Below, one piece after another: positions 1 to 8,129 of a stretch of DNA of 64,000 bases. This DNA is from Marinobacter santoriniensis NKSG1 (GTDB lineage: Bacteria > Pseudomonadota > Gammaproteobacteria > Pseudomonadales > Oleiphilaceae), in assembly GCF_000347775.1 (NCBI RefSeq), contig NZ_APAT01000018.1:1-64000 (forward strand), given 5' to 3'. A model generated the notes under the pieces. It saw only the letters and a program-made list of their open reading frames with translations, had not been told where the DNA came from and did not search any database. Within the stretch, counting starts at the first letter, position 1. Each line of letters opens with the position of its first letter. The position numbers and the translations under genes are program-made.

Positions 1-75
1 GCCGGGTGGCGGGGCTTTCGGGTATCGGTTCGGGCCACACGAAGTGCCCCGACCAATGACAACCGAACCGTCGAC

Positions 76-1668
76 TTAGCCGAACTGGTTCATGGTGTTG
101 TCCTTACCACCGGCCTTGAGCGCGGCGTCACCAGCGAAGAACTCTTTGTGGTCATCACCGATGTTGGAACCGGCCATGTCCTGGTGCTTCACGGTCGCGA
201 TGCCCTGACGGATCTCTTTGCGCTGAACACCTGCAACGTAGGCCAGCATGCCTTCGTCACCGAAGTAGCCCTTGGCCAGGTTGTCGGTAGACAGGGCCGC
301 AGTGTGGTAAGTCGGCAGGGTGATCAGGTGATGGAAGATACCCGCTTCGCGAGACGCATCACGCTGGAAGTTCTGACACCACTCGTCGGCCAGCTGGGCC
401 AGCTCGGTGCTGTCGTACTCTTCGCTCATCAGCTTGTCGCGATCGTAGGCAGATACGTCCTTGCCTTCTTCCTTCCAGGCATCGAATACCTGCTGACGGA
501 AGTTCAGGGTCCAGTTGAAGGACGGGCTGTTGTTGTAAACCAGCTTGGCATTGGGCACGACTTCACGGATGCGGTTAACCATGCCGGCGATCTGGCCAAC
601 GTGAGGCTTCTCGGTCTCGATCCACAGCAGGTCAGCACCGTTCTGCAGGCTGGTGATGCAGTCCAGAACAACACGGTCTTCGCCAGTGCCCGGACGGAAC
701 TGGAACAGACCAGACGCCAGACGCTTCGGCTTCATCAGCTTGCCGTCGGACTTGATCACAACGTCGCCGTTGTTGATCTCGGAAGCGTCTTCGATGTAGT
801 CGCCGTCGAGGAAGCTGTTGTACTGGTCACCCAGGTCGCCCGGCTCGTCGGTAACAGCCAGCTTCTGGGTCAGGCCAGCACCCAGGGAGTCGGTACGGGC
901 AACGATCACACCGTCATCAACACCCAGCTCCAGGAACGCCAGACGTACGGCGTTGATCTTGGACAGGAAGTCGGCGTGGGGAACGGTAACCTTGCCGTCC
1001 TGGTGACCACACTGCTTCTCGTCAGAGACCTGGTTCTCGATCTGGATGCAGCAGGCACCCGCTTCGATCATCTTCTTGGCCAGCAGGTAAGTCGCTTCGG
1101 CGTTACCGAAACCAGCGTCGATGTCAGCGATGATGGGGACAACGTGGGTTTCGTGGTTGTCGATCTGCTTGATCAGCTCTTCAGCCTTGGCGCTGTCGCC
1201 GGCATTCTCAGCTTCTTCCAGAGCGCGGAACAGGTGGTTCAGTTCCCAGGCGTCCGCCTGACGCAGGAAGGTGTAAAGCTCTTCGATCAGGCTGGAAACC
1301 GCAGTCTTCTCGTGCATGGACTGGTCCGGCAGCGGGCCGAACTCGGAGCGCAGGGCCGCAACCATCCAGCCGGACAGGTAGAGGTAGCGACGCTTGGTGG
1401 TACCGAAGTGCTTCTTGATGGACAGCAGCTTCTGCTGACCGATGAAGCCGTGCCAGCAACCCAGGGACTGGGTGTACTGAGACGTGTCATTGTCGTAGTT
1501 CGCCATGTCTTCGCGCATGATCTTGGCGGTGTACTTGGCGATATCCAGACCAGTCTTGAACTTGTTCTGGGCGCGCATACGGGCCGCGTGCTTGGGATTG
1601 ATGGCATTCCAGGTCGGGTTCTGCTTCAGGATGGAAGCAATCTGGTCAACGTCTTGTGCGTAGGGCAT
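76..1668 (-). CDS. aceA: Isocitrate lyase
   Basis: Cytoplasmic enzyme of the glyoxylate shunt, cleaving isocitrate to glyoxylate and succinate so that acetate or fatty acids can support growth. The product is 530 residues, the length of the Pseudomonas-type enzyme, and begins MPYAQDVDQIAS. I chose the ATG at 1668 because AGGA lies 8 nt upstream. A longer in-frame reading to 1749 adds 27 residues of poor quality, and the ATG at 1677 overlaps that ribosome binding site. The active-site segment KQCGH carries the catalytic Cys at about residue 220, and the Mg-binding DIDAGFGNA segment lies near residue 182. The gene stands alone downstream of dauA on the same strand. No malate synthase or AceK gene is visible. 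Confidence 0.96.
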   Translation of the reverse strand: MPYAQDVDQIASILKQNPTWNAINPKHAARMRAQNKFKTGLDIAKYTAKIMREDMANYDNDTSQYTQSLGCWHGFIGQQKLLSIKKHFGTTKRRYLYLSGWMVAALRSEFGPLPDQSMHEKTAVSSLIEELYTFLRQADAWELNHLFRALEEAENAGDSAKAEELIKQIDNHETHVVPIIADIDAGFGNAEATYLLAKKMIEAGACCIQIENQVSDEKQCGHQDGKVTVPHADFLSKINAVRLAFLELGVDDGVIVARTDSLGAGLTQKLAVTDEPGDLGDQYNSFLDGDYIEDASEINNGDVVIKSDGKLMKPKRLASGLFQFRPGTGEDRVVLDCITSLQNGADLLWIETEKPHVGQIAGMVNRIREVVPNAKLVYNNSPSFNWTLNFRQQVFDAWKEEGKDVSAYDRDKLMSEEYDSTELAQLADEWCQNFQRDASREAGIFHHLITLPTYHTAALSTDNLAKGYFGDEGMLAYVAGVQRKEIRQGIATVKHQDMAGSNIGDDHKEFFAGDAALKAGGKDNTMNQFG

Positions 1669-1857
1669 GGGTCTCATCCTTTCTACGTGGTTTTCTGATC
1701 TCGTGCGAAGAGGCTCTGACGCCCCCTCCGAAGCCAATCGACTGCTCATTTTTTGAGCGGCGCGCTGACATTGACCGTTACTTTAGTGGTTTCGATTTTA
1801 TAATTGAAATTTATATGCTGTATTTCCAGCATTTTTCTTATGAATGCATGATCGCCG

Positions 1858-3588
1858 TCAATCCCGCCCGGAACGGACGGCCTCAAGCGCCGCTTCCAGG
1901 CTCGGAAAAAAGCGGCTTACGCCCTCCTCCGGAACCACCCCGGCACGGGCCAGAGTGCGCAGCGGCTGGAATTGCAGATCGGCAATCACCACCTGGGTGC
2001 CGGACTGGCGACAGGTCCCGATCAGCTTGACCAGTGCCGCCAGACCACCGGCGTCAAGAATCGTGACTCCATCCATGTAAAGCACGAACCCGCGGGAGTG
2101 CCTGGACAGCTCCGCCAATTCGCCGAATACCCGATCCGCAGCGGCAAAGAACAGTGGCCCGTTGATCTTGAAGACCTGCCAGCCGTCGGGGAGCGTTGCC
2201 GGAACCACCCGGCGGTCATCGGTTACGTCGGTAATCCGGGTCATCCGGGCCATTTCCCGCATGAACAGAACCGACGCCAGCAGCACGCCCGTGGTGATCG
2301 CAATGACCATATCCAGTGCCACCGTGAGCCCGAAACAGGTCAGGAACACGAGAATATCGCTGGAGGGCGCGGTTTTGAGCAGGTGAACCGCTTTGGGTGC
2401 CTCACTCATATTCCACGCCACCATGACCAGCAGGGCTGCCATCGCTGGCATCGGTAAATAAGCCAGCACGTCGGCGAGCAGCACCAGCGCCAGGAGCACC
2501 ACCAGAGCGTGGATCATGGCGGCGACCGGAGACTCGGCGCCTGCCCGAAAATTGGCGGCGGAGCGTGCAATGGCCGCCGTCGCGGTGATGCCACCAAACA
2601 GGGGGGTCAGGACATTGCCGATGCCCTGCCCCAGCAGCTCACTGTTGGCGCTGTGGCGCTTTCCCGTCATGCCATCCAGGACAACCGCACAGAGCAGCGA
2701 TTCGATGGCGCCCAGCATGGCGATGGCAAAGGCGTCCGGCAGTAGCGCCCTGACCATGTCCCAGGACAGCCCCAACACCTGTCCCTCCGGCCCCGGCTGA
2801 AGCCAGGGCCACTGGAAGGCAGGAAGCACTGCCGGGATACCGGCGCCCTGGGTACCGTCTGCCAACAGATAAGTGAACCGGGAACCGATGGTCTCGATGC
2901 TGGCGCCATGGGCATTCAGCCAGAATGCCAATGCACTTCCGCCAAGCACTGCCGGCAGATGCGCCGGAATCGGCGTTCGCAGCCGTGGCCAGAGCAGCAT
3001 GATCGCAAACGTGGTACCGGCAACCAGCAGACTCATGTCATCGAAGGCGGGAAATGCATGGGCAAGCGTCGCCAGTTTATCCCAGTAATGCTCTGGCAGG
3101 TCCGTCACCGGCAGGCCAAAGAAGTCCCTGACCTGGAGCGTGGCAATCACCACCGCAATGCCGCCGGTGAAGCCGAGCGTGACCGGCTCCGGGATATACT
3201 CGATAAACCGCCCCAACCGCATGGCCGCCATCAGAATCAGCAGCAAGCCGGACATCAGTGTGGCCAGCAGCAGCCCACCCAGTCCGTATTTCTCCGCAAT
3301 CGGATAAAGAATCACGACGAACGCCGCGGTCGGGCCGGAAATACTGAACCGGCTGCCGCCCGTCAACGCAATCACAAAACCGGCGATGATCGCGGTATAG
3401 AGACCGTACTGGGGCGCCACGCCACTGGCGATCGCAAGCGCCATGGAGAGAGGAATCGCAATAATGCCGACGGTGAGGCCTGCCATGGCGTCGCGAAAAA
3501 ACCGTCGCCCGGTATAGCGCTCGTCCATGCAGGCCTCGCGGAAGGCATGGGCGACACGCAGAGAGAAAAGATGGGCTCGATGGGGCAT
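1858..3588 (-). CDS. dauA: SulP-family transporter with STAS domain, DauA-like
   Basis: Inner membrane anion transporter of the SulP/SLC26 family. It is closely similar in remembered sequence to E. coli DauA (YchM), a C4-dicarboxylate carrier: shared blocks include VGIIAIPL, SGVAPQYGLYTA, SRFSISGPTAAFVVILYP and ESLLCAVVLDGMTG. Hydrophobic segments fill roughly residues 33-430. A C-terminal STAS domain (about 455-565) contains ILDAGGL and FQPLRTLARAG. The 576-residue length fits the family (E. coli protein 559). The start at 3588 gives an N-terminus that aligns with DauA. Succinate, fumarate or aspartate are the likely substrates by homology, but sulfate or bicarbonate cannot be excluded. Confidence 0.88.
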   Translation of the reverse strand: MPHRAHLFSLRVAHAFREACMDERYTGRRFFRDAMAGLTVGIIAIPLSMALAIASGVAPQYGLYTAIIAGFVIALTGGSRFSISGPTAAFVVILYPIAEKYGLGGLLLATLMSGLLLILMAAMRLGRFIEYIPEPVTLGFTGGIAVVIATLQVRDFFGLPVTDLPEHYWDKLATLAHAFPAFDDMSLLVAGTTFAIMLLWPRLRTPIPAHLPAVLGGSALAFWLNAHGASIETIGSRFTYLLADGTQGAGIPAVLPAFQWPWLQPGPEGQVLGLSWDMVRALLPDAFAIAMLGAIESLLCAVVLDGMTGKRHSANSELLGQGIGNVLTPLFGGITATAAIARSAANFRAGAESPVAAMIHALVVLLALVLLADVLAYLPMPAMAALLVMVAWNMSEAPKAVHLLKTAPSSDILVFLTCFGLTVALDMVIAITTGVLLASVLFMREMARMTRITDVTDDRRVVPATLPDGWQVFKINGPLFFAAADRVFGELAELSRHSRGFVLYMDGVTILDAGGLAALVKLIGTCRQSGTQVVIADLQFQPLRTLARAGVVPEEGVSRFFPSLEAALEAVRSGRD

Positions 3589-3650
3589 GATGGTAAACTC
3601 GCCAGAACTGTAACATCATTTACATTACATGATCAGGCATTGCGCATTCA

Positions 3651-3669
3651 ATGTTAATGTGATTAACAT
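3651..3669. promoter_or_regulatory. Perfect palindrome, candidate operator
   Basis: ATGTTAAT and ATTAACAT form 8-nt inverted arms around a 3-nt GTG centre. The site lies in the 124-bp gap between divergent dauA and the ribbon-helix-helix gene, 44 bp before the latter's start. Small RHH proteins often bind such short palindromes near their own promoters, so autoregulation or control of dauA is a reasonable guess. No second copy is seen in the gap. Confidence 0.35.
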
Positions 3670-3712
3670 ATCAGGCATGTCACCTAACCCTTTAACCGGA
3701 TCCGGACCAACC

Positions 3713-3895
3713 ATGGAAAACCGCACTGCGCGACTGACACTGCTCATCGACCCGGAAAAGAAAGCCGTTTTCGAAGCCCTTTGCAAAGAGGAGGACGTCA
3801 CCCCGTCCCAGAAAGTCCGGCAATTTATCCGGGAATACGTCGAAGCCCGGCTCGGGCCGGACTGGCGTACCCAGCAGGATCAGAAAACCGATTAG
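3713..3895 (+). CDS. Small ribbon-helix-helix (CopG/Arc-like) protein
   Basis: A 60-residue protein starting MENRTARLTLLIDPEKK. A short beta strand (TARLTLLID) followed by two helices (KKAVFEALCKEE and SQKVRQFIREYVEA) is the pattern of ribbon-helix-helix DNA-binding proteins, which act as dimers. An in-frame upstream ATG at 3677 would add 12 residues with no clear fold, so the ATG at 3713 is preferred; neither has a strong ribosome binding site. It precedes the ChaN-like gene by 17 bp and may be cotranscribed with it. No toxin partner is adjacent, so it is more likely a stand-alone regulator than an antitoxin. Confidence 0.7.
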   Translation: MENRTARLTLLIDPEKKAVFEALCKEEDVTPSQKVRQFIREYVEARLGPDWRTQQDQKTD

Positions 3896-3912
3896 GCACA
3901 CCGGCGTATACT

Positions 3913-4917
3913 ATGGCCATGAGACTTTTCCGAATCAGCTTTACCAGTGCCCTTCTGTCGCTCACCGGATGCGCCGCCATGCAGCCTTCTGTTTCCGCCA
4001 TTATTCCGCCTGCCAGCCAATACGACGCCGTCTTGGTGGATCCTGCGACCGGCGCCCACCTGAGTGTAACGACACTGGCCGAACGACTGGCCAGCGTGGA
4101 CGTTGTGGTGGTGGGCGAGTATCACGGTCATCATGCCGCCCACCTGCTGGAAGCGCGACTGCAGCAGGCACTTTACCGGCAGCACCCGAATCAGGTGCTG
4201 ACCATGGAACAGTTCAACGTCGATCACCAGCAGGATCTGGATCGCTACCTGAACGGCCAGAGCGGCGAGAGTGAAATGGTCGAAGACGCCGCTGCCTGGG
4301 ATAACTATCGGGCCTCCTACCGCCCCCTGGTGGAATTTGCCCGCCAGCATGACATTCCGGTGGTCGCCGCAAATGCACCGGCCAACATTGTCCGGTGCGT
4401 GGGCAGGCAGGGCCCCGGCTACCTCGACAGCCTTCCCTCGGCCCAGCGGCAGACGCTGCCGACCGATCCGTTCCTTGATACTCCCGACTACCTCGACAAA
4501 TTCGTGGAGGCCATCGGCGGCAGCCACGGCACGGAGAATGCCAGCCTCTCCGACCGCATGAGGAACACCTATCGTGCCCAACTGCTTCGGGACAACACCA
4601 TGGCTGTCTCCATACTTGGCGCCCTGCAAAACCATCCGGGCGCGCAAATCCTCCACACCACCGGCACCTTCCACAGCGAAGACCGGCTGGGCACCGTGGC
4701 CCTTCTCCACCAGCGGGCCCCATCACTCGATATTGCCGTGATCACACCGGTGTTCTGGCCATTCGACGCAGAATCTCCGCCCATCGCCGAGCACCGCAAC
4801 GCGGGGGATTATCTGTATTTCATCCAGCCACTGCCGGAGGAATACACCGATCCGGAGCGCGAGCGCGAGGCCATGCGGGCACGGTTTGGCAAGTCCCCCA
4901 CCAGCGACTGCGACTGA
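3913..4917 (+). CDS. ChaN-family lipoprotein
   Basis: A 334-residue predicted lipoprotein. The signal peptide ends in the lipobox LTGC near residue 19. The mature part has the ChaN/haem-binding-uptake domain start VVVVGEYHGHHAAHLLEARL and the ILHTTGTFHS segment near the C-terminal third, which match the family (Tiki superfamily fold; Campylobacter ChaN binds haem). Its true function here is unknown; haem or iron handling at the outer membrane is the family precedent. The start at 3913 is chosen because it gives a proper signal sequence, whereas the same frame further upstream overlaps the RHH gene. It ends immediately next to the stop of the convergent macrodomain gene. Confidence 0.8.
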   Translation: MAMRLFRISFTSALLSLTGCAAMQPSVSAIIPPASQYDAVLVDPATGAHLSVTTLAERLASVDVVVVGEYHGHHAAHLLEARLQQALYRQHPNQVLTMEQFNVDHQQDLDRYLNGQSGESEMVEDAAAWDNYRASYRPLVEFARQHDIPVVAANAPANIVRCVGRQGPGYLDSLPSAQRQTLPTDPFLDTPDYLDKFVEAIGGSHGTENASLSDRMRNTYRAQLLRDNTMAVSILGALQNHPGAQILHTTGTFHSEDRLGTVALLHQRAPSLDIAVITPVFWPFDAESPPIAEHRNAGDYLYFIQPLPEEYTDPEREREAMRARFGKSPTSDCD

Positions 4918-5445
4918 TTACCCCGAAGTTCCGCCCGCGTTCAACGCCTTCCGGAAAACCGCCAGGTCCTGGTCACTGAACAACACCAGACGAACCCGAC
5001 GAACCGATGTCAACTTTCCGGCCACCGCCTGAATCGCATCCACGGCAACCCGGGCAGCCTTTTCGATCGGATAACCGAAAACACCGGTTGAAATCGCCGG
5101 GAATGCAATGGACGTCAGCCCCTTTCGATCCGCCAGCATCAGGGCGTTGCGATAGCAGTTGCCAAGCAGTTCATCCGACGGCTTATCGACGCCATACACC
5201 GGTCCAAGACAATGGATCACGTAAGGATTGGGCAAGCCGTGCCCACCGGTAATGACCGCCTGCCCCGGAGCAATGGGGGCGAGCGATTCACATTCGCGCG
5301 CCAGCTCTGGCCCGGCCGCAGAATGGATGGCCCCGGCCACGCCACTCCCGGGCATCAACCGCGCGTTGGCCGCATTGACGATGGATTCCATGTCCGGCTG
5401 ATTGGCTATATCGCCCTGAACACATTCAATGGTGAGATCCGCCAT
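4918..5445 (-). CDS. Macrodomain protein, O-acetyl-ADP-ribose deacetylase-like
   Basis: A single macrodomain of 175 residues that binds ADP-ribose derivatives. Diagnostic segments are GDIANQPDMESIVNAANARL (ligand pocket Asn-Ala-Ala-Asn), GSGVAGAIHSAAG (glycine-rich loop) and AFPAISTGVFGYP (phosphate loop). This arrangement is that of YmdB-like enzymes, which deacetylate O-acetyl-ADP-ribose and can remove ADP-ribose from proteins. There is no partner sirtuin or ADP-ribosyltransferase nearby, so the substrate is open. Its stop codon abuts the stop of the convergent ChaN-like gene. Confidence 0.88.
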   Translation of the reverse strand: MADLTIECVQGDIANQPDMESIVNAANARLMPGSGVAGAIHSAAGPELARECESLAPIAPGQAVITGGHGLPNPYVIHCLGPVYGVDKPSDELLGNCYRNALMLADRKGLTSIAFPAISTGVFGYPIEKAARVAVDAIQAVAGKLTSVRRVRLVLFSDQDLAVFRKALNAGGTSG

Positions 5446-5540
5446 ACGCCCCCTCTTTCCTGAATGACAGGTTACCGGTACTCTTTCAGCTCTCAGGATA
5501 GCAGGCCAACCACGAAACCTGCCCGAACAGGGAGTCCTCC

Positions 5541-6251
5541 ATGAAAGCCGTTTCTGCCCTTATTCTCGGAATCAGCACCATCATTGCCGCGTCCCTGCTC
5601 GGAGACGGGTTGACCAACCTGCGCACCGGCGACCGGTTCGTGACAGTCAAGGGTGTTGCGGAACGGGAAGTACAAGCGGACCTGGCGCTCTGGCCCATTC
5701 GCTTTGTTGCCACCGGCAATACTCTCGCCGAAGCACGGGACAGGGCTCGCGCCAGCCTGGACAGTATCCAGGCGTTCCTTAAACTTCAGGCCATTGATGC
5801 CGCCAACGTGGAGCTACTGAAGCTCGACGTCACCGACACCCGTGCGACACCTTACCCGGGCGCGGACACTCCGCAGAAGTTCATCATCAACCAGACGCTG
5901 ATGGTGCGCAGCGACGATATCGAGCGAATCCGTCAGGCAGCGCAGAATGTTGGCGACCTGGTCGATTCCGGTGTCGTACTGTCTGCCGACTATGGCCCCT
6001 CTGGCCCCACCTACCTTTTCAACGGCCTGAACGACATCAAACCGGCGATGATTGCACAGGCCACAGCCTCTGCCCGTAAAGCGGCGGAGCAGTTCGCCCA
6101 GGACGCCGAGGCGGAGCTCGGAGGCCTGAGACGGGCCAATCAGGGCGTTTTCCAGATCCTGCCACGGGACCAGGCCCCGGGCATCAGCGAAGGTCAGCAG
6201 CCAGTGAAGACTGTGCGGGTGGTCTCCACCGTCGAGTATTACCTCCAGTAA
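5541..6251 (+). CDS. SIMPL domain (DUF541) protein
   Basis: A 236-residue envelope protein with one N-terminal hydrophobic segment (residues 4-24, ALILGISTIIAASLLGDGL), probably an uncleaved anchor or signal. The rest is a SIMPL/DUF541 domain: it opens with FVTVKGVAEREVQADLALW, and the C-terminal VRVVSTVEYYLQ strand is typical. Family members occur in the periplasm or outer membrane and have been linked to oxidative stress tolerance and kinase signalling in other organisms, but no enzymatic role is established. The ATG at 5541 is preceded by GGGAG 6 nt upstream. It appears monocistronic. Confidence 0.8.
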   Translation: MKAVSALILGISTIIAASLLGDGLTNLRTGDRFVTVKGVAEREVQADLALWPIRFVATGNTLAEARDRARASLDSIQAFLKLQAIDAANVELLKLDVTDTRATPYPGADTPQKFIINQTLMVRSDDIERIRQAAQNVGDLVDSGVVLSADYGPSGPTYLFNGLNDIKPAMIAQATASARKAAEQFAQDAEAELGGLRRANQGVFQILPRDQAPGISEGQQPVKTVRVVSTVEYYLQ

Positions 6252-6262
6252 CGGCGATCCGG

Positions 6263-7330
6263 TTACTGGGTGGCGACCATTTCGTCCGTCACCTGGTACT
6301 CACCCGCCAGCCAGCGCAGCACCTCATTCGCTGCCGGATGATCAAAAGCATCGTAGGTGTGCTGCAGACTCTGACGTTTTTCATCACTGATCCGATTCAG
6401 GCCGGCATCTTCCAGCACCAGCAAATCGGTCAGCAGCTGATGGGCCAGATCCTGACCGAGCACCTCCATAGCCGCATGCCGGAACGCCTGGCCGTATTGA
6501 TAGTCGGGCCCCCGGCGATAACTCTCTGCCAGGGTGAGCGCCGGTACCGCGGTCAGAGTCGGTTGCAATGCAGGATTGATGGCATGTCCGGCCAGGTAGG
6601 CGGCGTTTGCGGCAGGTCGCCCGGTAAAGGCGCGCAGATGCAGATGGCGCGACATCCGGTCGCCATCGTTGACCGGATAGTTATCCCAGAGTACCGGCTT
6701 ACGACCGAGAAGGTCACCGACACGCCGGAGGTGACCAGGCGTAATTTCCCGTGAGCACACTTCTTCTCCGGTCCAGAACACGTTAATGGCCGGATCCAGC
6801 GACTTCCCCAACGAAGGCAGGTAGTCGCTCGGCCGTTCACCGAACACCCGGTCCAGCACCGGATCATCCGAATAGTAGCTGGGGCAAACGCTGAGGGCAT
6901 TCACGTCGATCCGGTCCCGGATCCAGTGAACGATATCCGATTGCACGTTTGCGAGCCCGGGGATGTCCGAGCGCATGTCGTCAAACAGGATGGCCAGCTC
7001 GTCAATGTCCAGGCGTTCCAACCAGGACAGCTTACGGGCCAGAGCCTCCCGCGCCTCATCGTCAAACCGGTTGAACACCTCGAACGGGCTCAGCCCGATA
7101 CCGAACCGGACCCCCTGTTCCCGGCAGAACCGGCCAAACGAGGCCAGCTCGGCGGTCTCGGCCGGGCCATGGGGTTCCTGCCAGCGCCGGCGCAGAAACG
7201 GATCCGCTTTGGGGGCGTAAAGGTAGAAGCCATAGCCGTGGGGAGCCAGCGTCGAGACCAGGCTCCGGCGCTCCTGCCACGTCCACAATGGCCCGTAAAA
7301 TCCCTCGATGATACCCAGTGGCAGGGTCAT
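6263..7330 (-). CDS. GH84 beta-N-acetylglucosaminidase (O-GlcNAcase-like)
   Basis: A 355-residue protein consisting of little more than the catalytic NAGidase domain of family GH84. The N-terminus reads GIIEGFYGPLW, and YLYAPKADP follows near residue 36. The catalytic double aspartate is in ILFDDM (D117-D118), closely resembling the LLFDDID motif of eukaryotic O-GlcNAcase. There is no signal peptide, so it appears cytoplasmic, unlike secreted clostridial hyaluronidase-type members. GGAGG sits 8 nt before the ATG at 7330; longer readings lack homology. Substrate is unknown: O- or N-linked GlcNAc on proteins, or recycled amino sugars. Confidence 0.85.
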   Translation of the reverse strand: MTLPLGIIEGFYGPLWTWQERRSLVSTLAPHGYGFYLYAPKADPFLRRRWQEPHGPAETAELASFGRFCREQGVRFGIGLSPFEVFNRFDDEAREALARKLSWLERLDIDELAILFDDMRSDIPGLANVQSDIVHWIRDRIDVNALSVCPSYYSDDPVLDRVFGERPSDYLPSLGKSLDPAINVFWTGEEVCSREITPGHLRRVGDLLGRKPVLWDNYPVNDGDRMSRHLHLRAFTGRPAANAAYLAGHAINPALQPTLTAVPALTLAESYRRGPDYQYGQAFRHAAMEVLGQDLAHQLLTDLLVLEDAGLNRISDEKRQSLQHTYDAFDHPAANEVLRWLAGEYQVTDEMVATQ

Positions 7331-7515
7331 GTCGACATCCTCCAACTCTCGCATTACCCGACAGTCTATCCCGGCAACGTCCTTGCAGCCATGCCGGTGG
7401 CTGCTCACAGAGATCGCCCGCTGATCTGGGTCAACCTGCCTATCTCTGCCAGGCTCCATAATCTTGACTAGACTCACTTCAAAGAAATCAGACAACGATT
7501 GGTACAGGAGCCCTC

Positions 7516-7974
7516 ATGGAAATCAGAACCTTCGAAGACCTCATCGACTGGACCCGACAACTCCACGCCCACCTGGCGAAATGCCTGCATGAATCGGCGG
7601 GCCAGAACAAGAATGAGCGGGCGAGTGCCCTGCTCGACTATCTGAGCAGCCATGAATCCCTCCTGGAGAAGGCGGTTGCAGAATTTGAGCGGCAGGCCGA
7701 TCCAAAGGCCATGAAAACACGGCTTTACGACTATTCGAGCCACAAACCCATTGAAACCCATCGCACCTGCGATGCCCGTTATGCCAGCCTGGATTTTGAC
7801 GGCATTGAACGGGAAGTCCTAGATTTCCACAAACAGGTCATGGATCTTTACGATGCGTTGATCGGCAAAGCGGAGATACGGGAGGCCAAAGCGCTGCTGG
7901 AGGATCTGAAGTCCCTGGAGCAGCATGAAGCCATGCGGCTTTCCCGCCAGATTGGCCGCATGGAGGATGTCTGA
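7516..7974 (+). CDS. Conserved helical protein, possibly ferritin-like
   Basis: A 152-residue, strongly helical soluble protein whose function I do not recognise. Repeated Glu/His pairs spaced along predicted helices (SSHESLLEKAVAEFE near residue 45, FDGIEREVLDFHKQ near 94, LEQHEAMRLSRQ near 135) resemble the metal ligands of ferritin-like or rubrerythrin-like bundles, but no complete EXXH pair set can be proven by eye. A segment SHKPIETHRTCD (about 75-86) carries conserved-looking His and Cys. AGGAG precedes the ATG by 7 nt. It is divergent from the GH84 gene and upstream of the TRAP operon, without evident coupling to either. Confidence 0.6.
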   Translation: MEIRTFEDLIDWTRQLHAHLAKCLHESAGQNKNERASALLDYLSSHESLLEKAVAEFERQADPKAMKTRLYDYSSHKPIETHRTCDARYASLDFDGIEREVLDFHKQVMDLYDALIGKAEIREAKALLEDLKSLEQHEAMRLSRQIGRMEDV

Positions 7975-8033
7975 CGCCTGCGCTGGGTGTCATAAGACCT
8001 AAGTAGTAGAACAGCCGCATTATCGTTTCGCTT

Positions 8034-8049
8034 GGGCGCAATAATTGCT
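8034..8049 (+). promoter_or_regulatory. Predicted sigma-54 promoter of the TRAP operon
   Basis: GGGCGCAATAATTGCT matches the sigma-54 consensus TGGCAC-N5-TTGC with GG at 8035-8036, GC at 8047-8048 and the required 10-nt gap; only two bases of the -24 box deviate. Transcription would start near 8060, leaving a leader of about 70 nt before dctP. TRAP C4-dicarboxylate systems are classically driven by sigma-54 with a DctD-type activator, which is not encoded in this window. Confidence 0.6.
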
Positions 8050-8129
8050 ACCTTGAACTAACATATGGAGTTGTTAGTCCCTACAGGGAAAGACAAGACC
8101 CACAAAAACGATAAGAGGATAGAAGAGCA

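Noticed and set aside
148..1698. A long open frame of about 516 codons on the plus strand opposite aceA
   Set aside because: It is the antisense shadow of a highly conserved gene; its translation has no domain, no start signal and low-complexity Val/Leu/Gln composition.
1815..1836. A 6-bp hairpin with a T-run in the gap between aceA and dauA
   Set aside because: The T-run is on the plus strand, where no gene ends; on the minus strand, where both genes lie, no T-run follows.
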